A DNA stretch of 14,594 bases, taken from contig JAHZAR010000059.1 in NCBI GenBank assembly GCA_019423835.1, positions 2,391-16,984 on the forward strand, in the 5' to 3' direction. Made by a program: the position numbers and the translations under genes. The stretch comes from Clostridiales bacterium. Lineage in GTDB: Bacteria; Bacillota; Clostridia; Lachnospirales; Lachnospiraceae. Shown piece by piece: positions 1-6,844 of this stretch (position 1 is the stretch's first letter; every line of letters begins with the position of its first letter). Under the pieces are notes generated by a model. It made no database searches and was not told the DNA's origin. It saw only the letters and a program-made list of their open reading frames with translations.

Positions 1-21
1 CTGATTCTGCGGGGGGCTGTT

Positions 22-43
22 TTTCTTTTTCCGAAAAAAGAAA
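22..43. repeat. A/T-rich inverted repeat upstream of the sigma gene
   Basis: TTTCTTTTT at 22-30 is matched by AAAAAGAAA at 35-43, with a 4-nt loop. A looser outer pairing of the G run at 11-16 with CCCC at 50-53 is possible, followed by AACTTTT. It may be the end of a terminator for a gene left of the window, but that gene is not visible, so this is a weak call. Confidence 0.3.
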
Positions 44-53
44 TGGTTTCCCC

Positions 54-79
54 AACTTTTCAGCGGACTTATTCATCTA
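54..79 (+). promoter_or_regulatory. Possible ECF-type promoter of the sigma/anti-sigma pair
   Basis: AAC at 54-56 followed after 17 nt by CATCTA at 74-79 resembles the general ECF/SigV layout (AAC in the -35, CGTC-like -10). ECF sigma genes of this type commonly activate themselves. The match is partial: the -35 lacks the upstream TGA and the -10 has A for G. No convincing housekeeping promoter is visible between 1 and 121. Speculative. Confidence 0.25.
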
Positions 80-121
80 TTCCAATAGGGGAAGAAGAGA
101 GAGGAATGCGGGGAGAACCCA

Positions 122-691
122 ATGAGGACGAAGGCCGTAACTGGGCAGACCGAGCAGGTTCTGGCGGCCGGGGGAAAATCAATTGGAAAGGCAGAGAATA
201 TGGAACAGAACATATATGACAGTACAGTTTCCTACATTCTGGAAAATCAGAACCGGTTTTACAGGCTGGCGTACAGCTATGTGGGTGAGAGGGAAGCGGC
301 GCTTGACGTGGTGCAGAACGCGATTCTGAAGGGGCTTGAAAAATGTGAAACCCTGAGAAATGCAGATGCGCTGAAAACATGGTTTTACAGGATCGTGGTG
401 AATGAATCCCTTCAGCTTCTGAGGGACAGAAAGAGAGAGGAGCCCTCCGTGGATGGGGAGATCTTCGACCAGCCTTATACAGAACCGGCCTACGATCGGG
501 AGAGAGAGGTCTATGAAGCGGTAACAAGGCTGCCGGAGCCGGGAAGGACTGTGGTAATCCTTCATTACTATGAGGAACTGACCTTAAAGCAGATTGCAGA
601 AATTACGAATGCGAATCTGAATACAGTCAAATACAGGCTGTATGCATCGTTAGAACGTCTGAAAAAAGGATTAAAGGAGGAAACACCGTGA
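122..691 (+). CDS. ECF-type RNA polymerase sigma factor, SigV-like
   Basis: A 189-residue sigma-70 family protein of the extracytoplasmic function group. Region 2 spans about residues 44-105 (the DVVQNAILKGL core-binding segment and the KTWFYRIVVNESLQLLR -10-recognition segment). Region 4 spans about 128-184, with the helix-turn-helix LKQIAEITNANLNTVKYRL. It would direct RNA polymerase to envelope-stress promoters. The next gene overlaps by 4 nt and encodes an RsiV-like membrane anti-sigma factor, which fits a SigV-type lysozyme or wall-stress switch. Start choice is open: the ATG at 122 has GGAG six nt upstream, but the family usually begins near the internal ATG at 200 (MEQNIYDSTV), which has GGAAAGG eight nt upstream. 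The first 26 residues look unlike the family. Assignment to the ECF class is firm; the SigV identity is inferred from the partner. Confidence 0.9.
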   Translation: MRTKAVTGQTEQVLAAGGKSIGKAENMEQNIYDSTVSYILENQNRFYRLAYSYVGEREAALDVVQNAILKGLEKCETLRNADALKTWFYRIVVNESLQLLRDRKREEPSVDGEIFDQPYTEPAYDREREVYEAVTRLPEPGRTVVILHYYEELTLKQIAEITNANLNTVKYRLYASLERLKKGLKEETP

Positions 692-1656
692 AACCTGAGG
701 ATGGAAAGAAGATATATGATCAGATTGAAATACCGGAGGAGCTGGAACTGACAGTCAGGCGCTCTGTCGAGGAGGCAGCCAGAAGGAGAGAGAAGCGCCA
801 GAAGGAAGAGGACGGGAATACAGCAGCTGAAAATACAGCGGCAAAAACCAGGCGGCCAGGCCGTATGTACCGTCTGCTCCGGCGGACAGCAACAGCAGCA
901 GCAGGGGTGCTTCTCGTGTTTGCCGTCGGGCTTAATACGAACCAGGCCTTTGCAGAGAGTATGAGCAGAGTTCCCGGCCTCGGATTTCTGGCAGGTGTCC
1001 TGACGGTGCGCTCTTACCATGAATCAGACGGTGATTATCATATCCATGCAGAGGTGCCGGGAATTGTACAGGAACAGGCCGAAACAGGAAGCCATTCTGC
1101 ACAGGCAGATAAGGTGAATGGAGAAATTGAACAGATTGTGGACAGCTATGTGGCAGAGGCCAAAGCAGAATTTGAGGAGTACAAGCAGAACTTTTTTGCA
1201 GCCGGCGGGACTGAGGAGGAATGGAATGACCGCCAGATGAATATTTCCATTGACTATGAAGTGAAGTATCAGAATGAAGCAGTGCTTTCTCTGGAGCTTA
1301 CAGCCTTTAAGGGATGGATCAACGCCAGTGAGGAACGCTGCTATTACAATCTGGATCTTGCAGAAGACAGGGAACTGACGCTTGAGGATCTGCTTGGAAG
1401 CGGCTATGTGGAGCTCTGCAATAAAGAAGTGGTTCGGCAGATAAAAGAGCGCATGGCAGCTGATGAAAATCAGCTCTTTTTCGGATTTGGGAGGGCTGAA
1501 GACATGGCGGAGGGTTTTTCCACAGTGGATGAAACCACAGAGTTTTATATTAATGAGGCAGGAGAGGTGGTTCTCGTATTCCCGGAATATTCTATTGCAC
1601 CAGGGTATATGGGAATCACAGAATTTCCGGTGGGTTCCGTGAAAGGGGAGAGATAA
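688..1656 (+). CDS. RsiV-like membrane anti-sigma factor (DUF4163/DUF3298 type)
   Basis: A 322-residue single-pass membrane protein that probably holds the upstream sigma factor inactive. Residues 1-65 are hydrophilic and cytoplasmic; about 67-88 form one transmembrane helix. This ends in QAFAES, an AxA-type signal-peptidase site at 87-89, after which the motif VPGLGFLAGVLTVRSY follows as in RsiV proteins. The extracellular part resembles DUF4163 (about 145-220) and DUF3298 (about 225-316, containing LTLEDLLGSGY and the FYINEAGEVVLVFPEYSIAPGYMG segment). Bacillus RsiV binds lysozyme and is then cut by signal peptidase and a site-2 protease; the visible AFA site fits that mechanism. The GTG start at 688 overlaps the sigma stop (GTGA), with AAAGGAGG seven nt upstream, so the two are translationally coupled. 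That lysozyme is the signal here is inferred from the family. Confidence 0.82.
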   Translation: MKPEDGKKIYDQIEIPEELELTVRRSVEEAARRREKRQKEEDGNTAAENTAAKTRRPGRMYRLLRRTATAAAGVLLVFAVGLNTNQAFAESMSRVPGLGFLAGVLTVRSYHESDGDYHIHAEVPGIVQEQAETGSHSAQADKVNGEIEQIVDSYVAEAKAEFEEYKQNFFAAGGTEEEWNDRQMNISIDYEVKYQNEAVLSLELTAFKGWINASEERCYYNLDLAEDRELTLEDLLGSGYVELCNKEVVRQIKERMAADENQLFFGFGRAEDMAEGFSTVDETTEFYINEAGEVVLVFPEYSIAPGYMGITEFPVGSVKGER

Positions 1657-1681
1657 AGGAAGGAAAATTGGAAAATGGAAG

Positions 1682-1727
1682 GATACCGCCGGTATTTTCT
1701 CCCGGAGTGGAGAATACCGGCGGTATC
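1682..1727. terminator. Terminator hairpin between convergent genes
   Basis: GATACCGCCGGTATT (1682-1696) and AATACCGGCGGTATC (1713-1727) form a perfect 15-bp stem with a 16-nt loop. The stem is followed by CTTTCTC on the plus strand and by a T-rich stretch (CCATTTTCC) on the minus strand. It sits between the anti-sigma stop at 1656 and the ABC-F stop at 1792, so it can serve both genes. The U-tracts are short. The rest of 1657-1791 holds nothing else I recognise. Confidence 0.75.
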
Positions 1728-1791
1728 TTTCTCAAATGCAGGACACAGTGAGCTTACGGCAAAGGGCTCGTCCCGGCTGAAAAATATCAAA

Positions 1792-3855
1792 TCAGTTCTC
1801 TGCCAGCTCCTCCCATCGCGTATACAGCTCTTCCAGCTTCTCTGCGATGCCCTGTTTTTCTGAATTTAATTCCATGAGCTTTGACACATCAGAGAATATC
1901 TCCTCCCTGCAGAGCAGCTCATCGATCTGGGCGTCCCTGGTTTCCAGCTCGTGGATAGCGTCCTCTGTCTTTTTCAGCTCATTCTGGCGTTTGCGAAGGC
2001 GTGCCTGCTCTTCCTTCTGCTGTTTCCAGTCTGTTTTTCCGGCAGAGGAGACCTCCTCCCTGGAGGCGCCTGCCCATGGAAGGGAGGCGGCATTGACGGC
2101 TCCGTCTGCAGTGAAGGATACGGAACCGGCCGTCACACGGTTTGACCTCCCCGGAAGCGGAGAGCTGATACCATTCTTCTGTCCGGCAGAGACGGAGCTT
2201 TCATTTCTGGCAGAGCCGGTTTCTGCGCTGCCGGTGAGAAGCTGCTCCATGGTGTCGCGCTTTTCCAGGTAATAGTCATAGTTTCCGATATAGTTGACAA
2301 GGGTATTGTGTGTCAGGTCAAGAATTCTGGTAGCGGTCCGGTTGATGAAATAGCGGTCATGGGATACATAGAGGACCGTTCCTGTGTAGTGATTCAGGGC
2401 ATTTTCCAGAATTTCCTTGGAGGTAATGTCCAGGTGGTTGGTAGGCTCATCCAGGATCAGGAAATTGGCCTCGGAGAGCATGAGCTTCGCCAGGGATACC
2501 CTTCCCTTCTCGCCTCCGCTCAGATCTCCGATGAGCTTGAACACGTCTTCTCCGGTGAACAGAAAGGCAGCCAGGACGTTTCGGATCTGAGTATTGTTCA
2601 TGTTCGGATAGGTGTCCGACAGCTCCTGAAACAGGGTCTTTTCATTGTGTAGGACATGGTGTTCCTGATCATAGTAGCCAATGTGCACGCGGGAACCAAG
2701 GCGGATCTCGCCGGAATCCGCCGGGACAATACCGTTGATGATTTTTAGGATCGTGGTCTTTCCTGTTCCGTTGTTTCCGATAATGGCGATCCGCTCCCCG
2801 CGCTTAATGTCAAAGTCCACACCGGAAAAAAGCTGCTGCCCGTCAAAAGCCTTTGAAAGACCGCGGACGGTCAGCACATCGTTGCCGCTCTGAATGTCCG
2901 GTTCCAGGGTGATGTTCATGGCATCGTTGACCTCAGTGGGCTTTTCGATCCGCTCTATTTTGTTCAGGAGCTTTTCGCGGCTTTCTGCCCGCTTGATGGA
3001 TTTTTCACGGTTGAAGGAGCGCAGCCTGGTGATGACCTCCTCCTGGTGGCGGATCTCCTGCTGCTGGTTTAAGTAAGCCTTCAGGATATTGGCTCTCAGC
3101 ATGGCCTTCTTTTCACTGTAGGCAGAATAATTCCCCTGGAATACAGTGGCCTTTCCATTGTCCAGCTCCACGATCTTTGTCACCACACGGTCGAGAAAAT
3201 AGCGGTCATGGGCTACGATGATGACCGTTCCCTGGTAGTTCAGGAGATAGTTTTCCAGCCAGGCGATAGACTCCATATCCAGGTGGTTGGTAGGCTCGTC
3301 AAGCAGGATGATGTCAGGCCGGGAGAGAAGGAGCTTTCCAAGGGAAACTCTGGTTTTCTGGCCGCCGGACAGAGTGCAGACAGATTTTGAAAATTCCTCC
3401 TCCTCAAAGCCGAGGCCTTTTAAAACACCGGTAATTTCACTTTTCCAGGCGTAGCCGTTGGCAAGCTCAAACTCGTGGTTCAGACGGCTGTAGGTCTGAT
3501 AGAGTGTTTCCAGCTCCTCTCCCGCTGAGTGCTTCATCTCAATCTCCAGCTGGCGGATGCGCTCCTCCATCTCAATGACAGGGCGCTTGACCTCCAGAAG
3601 CTCGTCATAGATGGTGCGGCTGCTGTCCAGATCCTGGTGCTGGGCCAGATAGCCCAGAGTCTTCCCTTTTGCCACAACCACAGTTCCGTCATCCGGGGCA
3701 AGTTCCCCGATTATGATCTTTAAGAGCGTGGATTTCCCGGCGCCGTTAATTCCTACTATAGCGGCCTTTTCCCGCTCCTCTATGTGAAAGGACACCTGCT
3801 CTAAAACAGAGTCTGTCCCGAAGGACTTTGTGATATTGCTGCATGATAAAATCAT
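1792..3855 (-). CDS. ABC-F family ATPase, YdiF-type
   Basis: A 687-residue soluble protein with two ATP-binding cassettes and no membrane segments, the ABC-F plan of ribosome-associated ATPases. Cassette 1 has Walker A GINGAGKS (35-42), signature LSGGQ (162-166), Walker B ILLDEP (183-188) and switch His216. Cassette 2 has GNNGTGKT (360-367), LSGGE (445-449), LILDEP (466-471) and His499. The charged linker between them (about 245-310) is the segment that reaches into the ribosomal E site in this family. A Ser/Ala/Gly-rich stretch (about 541-609) leads to a C-terminal coiled coil (about 610-687), as in YdiF-like members. Known roles range from relief of stalled ribosomes to antibiotic protection; the sequence does not decide between them. 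The ATG start has AGGAGG (3862-3867) six nt upstream. It is transcribed alone, opposite to its neighbours. Confidence 0.93.
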   Translation of the reverse strand: MILSCSNITKSFGTDSVLEQVSFHIEEREKAAIVGINGAGKSTLLKIIIGELAPDDGTVVVAKGKTLGYLAQHQDLDSSRTIYDELLEVKRPVIEMEERIRQLEIEMKHSAGEELETLYQTYSRLNHEFELANGYAWKSEITGVLKGLGFEEEEFSKSVCTLSGGQKTRVSLGKLLLSRPDIILLDEPTNHLDMESIAWLENYLLNYQGTVIIVAHDRYFLDRVVTKIVELDNGKATVFQGNYSAYSEKKAMLRANILKAYLNQQQEIRHQEEVITRLRSFNREKSIKRAESREKLLNKIERIEKPTEVNDAMNITLEPDIQSGNDVLTVRGLSKAFDGQQLFSGVDFDIKRGERIAIIGNNGTGKTTILKIINGIVPADSGEIRLGSRVHIGYYDQEHHVLHNEKTLFQELSDTYPNMNNTQIRNVLAAFLFTGEDVFKLIGDLSGGEKGRVSLAKLMLSEANFLILDEPTNHLDITSKEILENALNHYTGTVLYVSHDRYFINRTATRILDLTHNTLVNYIGNYDYYLEKRDTMEQLLTGSAETGSARNESSVSAGQKNGISSPLPGRSNRVTAGSVSFTADGAVNAASLPWAGASREEVSSAGKTDWKQQKEEQARLRKRQNELKKTEDAIHELETRDAQIDELLCREEIFSDVSKLMELNSEKQGIAEKLEELYTRWEELAEN

Positions 3856-3893
3856 GTCCTGCCTCCTGATGTAATGAATAGTTTTGCTCCTCA

Positions 3894-3917
3894 GCAGCGC
3901 AGACAGTCTGCGGCTGC
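3894..3917 (-). promoter_or_regulatory. Hairpin in the leader of the ABC-F gene
   Basis: GCAGC (3894-3898) and GCAGAC (3899-3904) pair with GTCTGC (3906-3911) and GCTGC (3913-3917), with one bulged G at 3912. In RNA the loop opens to about 5 nt. A further TTTTGC (3882-3887) and GCAAAA (3916-3921) pair flanks and partly competes with it. It lies between the predicted start of transcription and the ribosome binding site of the minus-strand gene. No U-tract and no leader peptide are obvious, so it is not a plain attenuator. Confidence 0.4.
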
Positions 3918-3930
3918 AAAATCTGTGACA

Positions 3931-3959
3931 AGTATAATATAAGAAAAGGAGTTTTGCAA
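3931..3959 (-). promoter_or_regulatory. Promoter of the ABC-F gene
   Basis: On the minus strand TTGCAA (3959-3954) is followed after 17 nt by TATACT (3936-3931), a good housekeeping sigma-A match. Transcription would begin near 3924, giving a leader of roughly 70 nt to the ATG at 3855. It lies divergent to the rex promoter in the 287-bp gap. Confidence 0.7.
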
Positions 3960-4033
3960 GAAGAGGGAGAGCGAAAGGGAAAAGAAGGGGCAGAAAAATT
4001 TCCGGCAGAACGCACGAAAATCCCCTGTTTTAT

Positions 4034-4051
4034 TTGACAATAATTTATCAT
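4034..4051. promoter_or_regulatory. Candidate Rex operator over the rex promoter
   Basis: TTGACAATAATTTATCAT aligns with the clostridial Rex box TTGTTAA-N4-TTAACAA at 10 of 14 fixed positions (half sites TTGACAA and TTATCAT). It covers the -35 and most of the spacer, a position where binding would block transcription and give autoregulation. Part of the match comes from the -35 hexamer itself, so it is only a candidate. Confidence 0.35.
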
Positions 4052-4061
4052 ATGCTATAAT
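4034..4061 (+). promoter_or_regulatory. Promoter of the rex operon
   Basis: TTGACA (4034-4039) matches the -35 consensus exactly, and TATAAT (4056-4061) matches the -10 exactly, with a 16-nt spacer. A TG at 4053-4054 makes it an extended -10 (TGCTATAAT). This is the strongest promoter in the window. Transcription would begin near 4068, about 75 nt before the rex start. Confidence 0.85.
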
Positions 4062-4142
4062 AGTAGATAATGCCGCTTTCAGGAAAATCACAAATATGGA
4101 ATAAAAGCGGTGTGTCTGAGAAAAGGAAGGTGAAGAAAAGCC

Positions 4143-4820
4143 GTGGAACAGAAACAGATTTCCAAGGCAGTGATTTCAAGGCTGCCGAGGTATTACAGAT
4201 ATTTGGGTGAATTGCTGGAAGAAGGGGTGGAGCGGATTTCTTCAAACGAGCTGAGCGTGAGGATGAAGGTGACTGCCTCTCAGATTCGTCAGGATCTTAA
4301 CAATTTTGGAGGCTTCGGACAGCAGGGATATGGCTATAATGTAAAGTATCTTTATTCAGAGATCGCCAGAATCCTTGGGATTGACAGGCAGCACAACCTG
4401 ATTATCATCGGCGCGGGAAATCTGGGACAGGCAATCGCCAATTATACGAATTTTGAGCGCCGCGGTTTCCTGATTAAGGGGATGTTCGATGTAAATCCAA
4501 GGCTGGTAGGACTGGTGGTGCGCGGGGTGGAAATCCGCGGCATTGAAGATCTGGAACAGTTTATTGCAGATAATGATGTCCAGATCGCTGTCCTCACAAT
4601 CCCGAAGTCAAAGGCCGCCGAGATTGCCGACCGCCTGGTGAAAGCCGGAATTAAGGCGATCTGGAATTTTACCCACACAGATCTGGCCGTTCCCGATGAC
4701 GTGGTGGTGGAAAATGTCCACCTGTCAGAAAGCCTGATGCGTCTGTCCTACCGTGTGTGCAGGATGCAGGACCAGAAGGACAGGGAAAAGAGTTTCGCGA
4801 GAGGAAAAGACGGGAAATGA
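4143..4820 (+). CDS. rex: Redox-sensing transcriptional repressor Rex
   Basis: A 225-residue repressor that reads the NADH/NAD+ ratio and releases DNA when NADH binds. The N-terminal winged-helix domain covers about residues 1-80, with the family hallmark TASQIRQDLNNFGGFGQ (44-60). A Rossmann domain follows, with nucleotide-binding IIGAGNLGQA (88-97), the FDVNP strand end (115-119) and the WNFTH segment (174-178). A C-terminal helix (about 195-207) swaps between subunits in known structures. The GTG start at 4143 is preceded by AAGGTGA (4127-4133) with a 9-nt spacer, which pairs with the anti-SD further downstream than usual. It is the first gene of the plus-strand operon and its stop overlaps the acpS start (ATGA). 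In anaerobes Rex usually controls fermentation and NAD genes. Confidence 0.97.
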   Translation: MEQKQISKAVISRLPRYYRYLGELLEEGVERISSNELSVRMKVTASQIRQDLNNFGGFGQQGYGYNVKYLYSEIARILGIDRQHNLIIIGAGNLGQAIANYTNFERRGFLIKGMFDVNPRLVGLVVRGVEIRGIEDLEQFIADNDVQIAVLTIPKSKAAEIADRLVKAGIKAIWNFTHTDLAVPDDVVVENVHLSESLMRLSYRVCRMQDQKDREKSFARGKDGK

Positions 4821-5197
4821 TAGCAGGCGTTGGGACAGATATGATTGAAATAGGACGCATCAGGAGGGCCTGTGAAAAGAAGGCCTTTCTGGCGCGTGTA
4901 TACACGCAGGAAGAGTGCCAGCAGGCCGGGGGAAATTACGCCCGGTTAGCCGGCACTTTTGCCGTTAAGGAGGCAGTGTCCAAGGTGCTTGCCACCGGAT
5001 TCAGGAGCTTTGGGCCGGCGGAGATCGAGGTGCTCAGGGACAGCCTCGGAAAGCCGTATGTAAGACTCTATGGGGGAGCGAGAGAGCTGGCGGACAGGCT
5101 TTCGATTGAAAAAATCCATGTGTCCATCACCAATACAAAGGACTACGCCGTAGCCTTTGCCGTGGGAGAGGGCTCAGAGAAAAAAAAGGCAGAATAG
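4817..5197 (+). CDS. acpS: Holo-[acyl-carrier-protein] synthase
   Basis: A 126-residue enzyme that moves 4'-phosphopantetheine from coenzyme A onto the serine of apo-acyl carrier protein, so that fatty acid synthesis can run. The family motifs are present: GVGTDMIEIGRI (4-15) with the Mg-binding Asp8, and FAVKEAVSK (48-56) with Glu52. The closing strand is HVSITNTKDYAVAFAV (101-116), where many homologues read HVSISH. Length is normal for the trimeric AcpS type. The start used is the ATG at 4817, which overlaps the rex stop; an in-frame upstream ATG at 4757 would only add residues that lie inside rex and have no counterpart in the family. It lies 24 bp before nnr. Confidence 0.95.
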   Translation: MIAGVGTDMIEIGRIRRACEKKAFLARVYTQEECQQAGGNYARLAGTFAVKEAVSKVLATGFRSFGPAEIEVLRDSLGKPYVRLYGGARELADRLSIEKIHVSITNTKDYAVAFAVGEGSEKKKAE

Positions 5198-5221
5198 AAT
5201 GCGGGGAGAAGGAGGAGCAGC

Positions 5222-6760
5222 ATGAAGCGGCTGATGACAGGTGCGCAGATGAAAGAGATTGACAGGCACGCTATAGAGGCGGTGGGAATACCGTCCCTTG
5301 TTTTAATGGAGCGGGCGGCCCTCTCTGTGGTTGAGGAGATGGAGCCTGAGCTTCTCAGAGGAGACCGAATTTTTGTGGCCTGCGGGACGGGAAACAACGG
5401 AGCAGACGGGGCGGCTGTTGCCCGTATGCTGTTTCTGAAAGGCTACGATGTGACGGTTCTGACGGCTGGCAGGAAAGAGAGCCGTACAGAGGAGCTGAAA
5501 CTGCAGCTTGCCGTAGACGAGAGGATTGGCATTTCCGTCATGGAGGCGGAGGATTTTATTCCGGGCAGCTATGAGGTGGCGGTGGACGCGCTGTTTGGAG
5601 TGGGACTTTCCAGAAATGTGGAGGGGCCGTACCGGGACGTGATCGAGATGATCTGCGGGATGGAGCCGCGCCTTACGGTAGCAGTGGATATTCCGTCAGG
5701 AATCCATTCTGACACGGGCAGAGTGATGGGCCGGGCCGTGAAGGCAGACCTGACAGTAACCTTTGGATTTGAAAAGCTGGGGCTTGCCCTGTTTCCCGGC
5801 AGAGATTTCTGCGGAAGGGTGGCTGTGAAGGACATCGGCTTTCCCCCCTGCCCGGAGGCCTGTCTTGCGGGAACCAGATTCATCACCTTTGACAGGGAGG
5901 ACCTCAGAAGAGTTCCGGCAAGGCGCGCCAATTCAAATAAGGGGACTTACGGGCGTGTCCTGATTGCAGCCGGCTCACCGGGGATGGGAGGGGCCGCCTA
6001 TCTGAGCGCCCTTGCCGCCTACCGCACAGGAGCCGGACTTGTAAAAATCCTGACGCCCAGGGAGAACGGTCAGATTTTGCAGACGCTGCTGCCGGAAGCG
6101 ATCCTGTCTGTCTATGACAGGGAGGAGGCTGTGGAGGAGCCGGAGAGCTTTGCCCTTCAGGTGGAGCGGGAGTGCGGCTGGGCAGACGCTGTGGTGCTGG
6201 GACCGGGACTTGGAAGAGAGCCATGGGCGGTTCGGCTGGTGCAGCAGATTCTGCTTTCTGCCTTTGTTCCCATTGTGCTGGATGCCGACGGACTGAATAT
6301 TGTGGCCGAGAACCCATCGCTGTCGGAATACTTTACAGAGAATGTCATCGTTACGCCTCATGTGGGGGAGATGGCCCGCCTGACAGGGATGGAAATGGAT
6401 GAGGTAAAGGAGCACCTGGTGGAAACCGCCGTTTCTTTCAGCGAAAAGTATGGAGTGATAACCGTTCTGAAGGATGCGGCTACCGTGGTAGTCAGAAAGG
6501 ATGAGCCAGTATATATTAATAAAAGCGGCTGCCCTGCCATGGCCAAGGCCGGTTCCGGAGATGTTCTGACAGGGGTACTGGCCGGACTGATTGCCATGGG
6601 AATAGAGGAAGGGGAGGCGGCGCCCCTGGGAGTTTACCTTCACGGACTGGCCGGAGAGGCGGCGGCTGCAGAATACGGAATGCACAGCGTGCTGGCGGAG
6701 AATCTGGCAGACTGCCTGATGCACGCGTCAGAGCCGGACAGGATCAGCCGCGAGGTATAG
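5222..6760 (+). CDS. nnr: Bifunctional NAD(P)H-hydrate epimerase / ADP-dependent NAD(P)H-hydrate dehydratase
   Basis: A 512-residue two-domain repair enzyme. It interconverts the R and S forms of NAD(P)H hydrate (NADHX, a damaged cofactor) and dehydrates the S form back to NAD(P)H using ADP. The YjeF N-terminal epimerase domain (about 1-215) shows GTGNNGADG (55-63), DALFGVGLSR (122-131) and VDIPSGIHSDTG (155-166). The C-terminal ribokinase-like dehydratase domain (about 230-508) shows NKGTYGRVLIAAGS (239-252), LGPGLG (326-331), DADGLN (354-359), TPHVGEMARL (378-387) and the AKAGSGDVLTG nucleotide loop (441-451). Full length for the fused form. The ATG at 5222 has GGAGGAG (5211-5217) upstream. 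Its place behind a NADH-sensing repressor fits cofactor maintenance. Confidence 0.97.
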   Translation: MKRLMTGAQMKEIDRHAIEAVGIPSLVLMERAALSVVEEMEPELLRGDRIFVACGTGNNGADGAAVARMLFLKGYDVTVLTAGRKESRTEELKLQLAVDERIGISVMEAEDFIPGSYEVAVDALFGVGLSRNVEGPYRDVIEMICGMEPRLTVAVDIPSGIHSDTGRVMGRAVKADLTVTFGFEKLGLALFPGRDFCGRVAVKDIGFPPCPEACLAGTRFITFDREDLRRVPARRANSNKGTYGRVLIAAGSPGMGGAAYLSALAAYRTGAGLVKILTPRENGQILQTLLPEAILSVYDREEAVEEPESFALQVERECGWADAVVLGPGLGREPWAVRLVQQILLSAFVPIVLDADGLNIVAENPSLSEYFTENVIVTPHVGEMARLTGMEMDEVKEHLVETAVSFSEKYGVITVLKDAATVVVRKDEPVYINKSGCPAMAKAGSGDVLTGVLAGLIAMGIEEGEAAPLGVYLHGLAGEAAAAEYGMHSVLAENLADCLMHASEPDRISREV

Positions 6761-6844
6761 CTCTGGAAAAAGGAACAGACTGGGCTCTGACCAGGCACGG
6801 GTCTGTAACATATTGAGGATGACAGCTGGAAAGAGGGGACAAAC

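Noticed and set aside
69..565. Minus-strand frames opposite the sigma factor gene
   Set aside because: Pro/Ser-rich antisense shadows of a well-conserved sigma factor.
4757..4816. Upstream ATG extension of acpS
   Set aside because: The 20 extra residues lie inside rex, lack family similarity, and the ATGA overlap at 4817 is the normal coupled start.
5975..6724. A 249-codon open frame on the minus strand opposite nnr
   Set aside because: It lies inside the dehydratase domain of nnr, whose motifs are intact; composition is typical of antisense frames.
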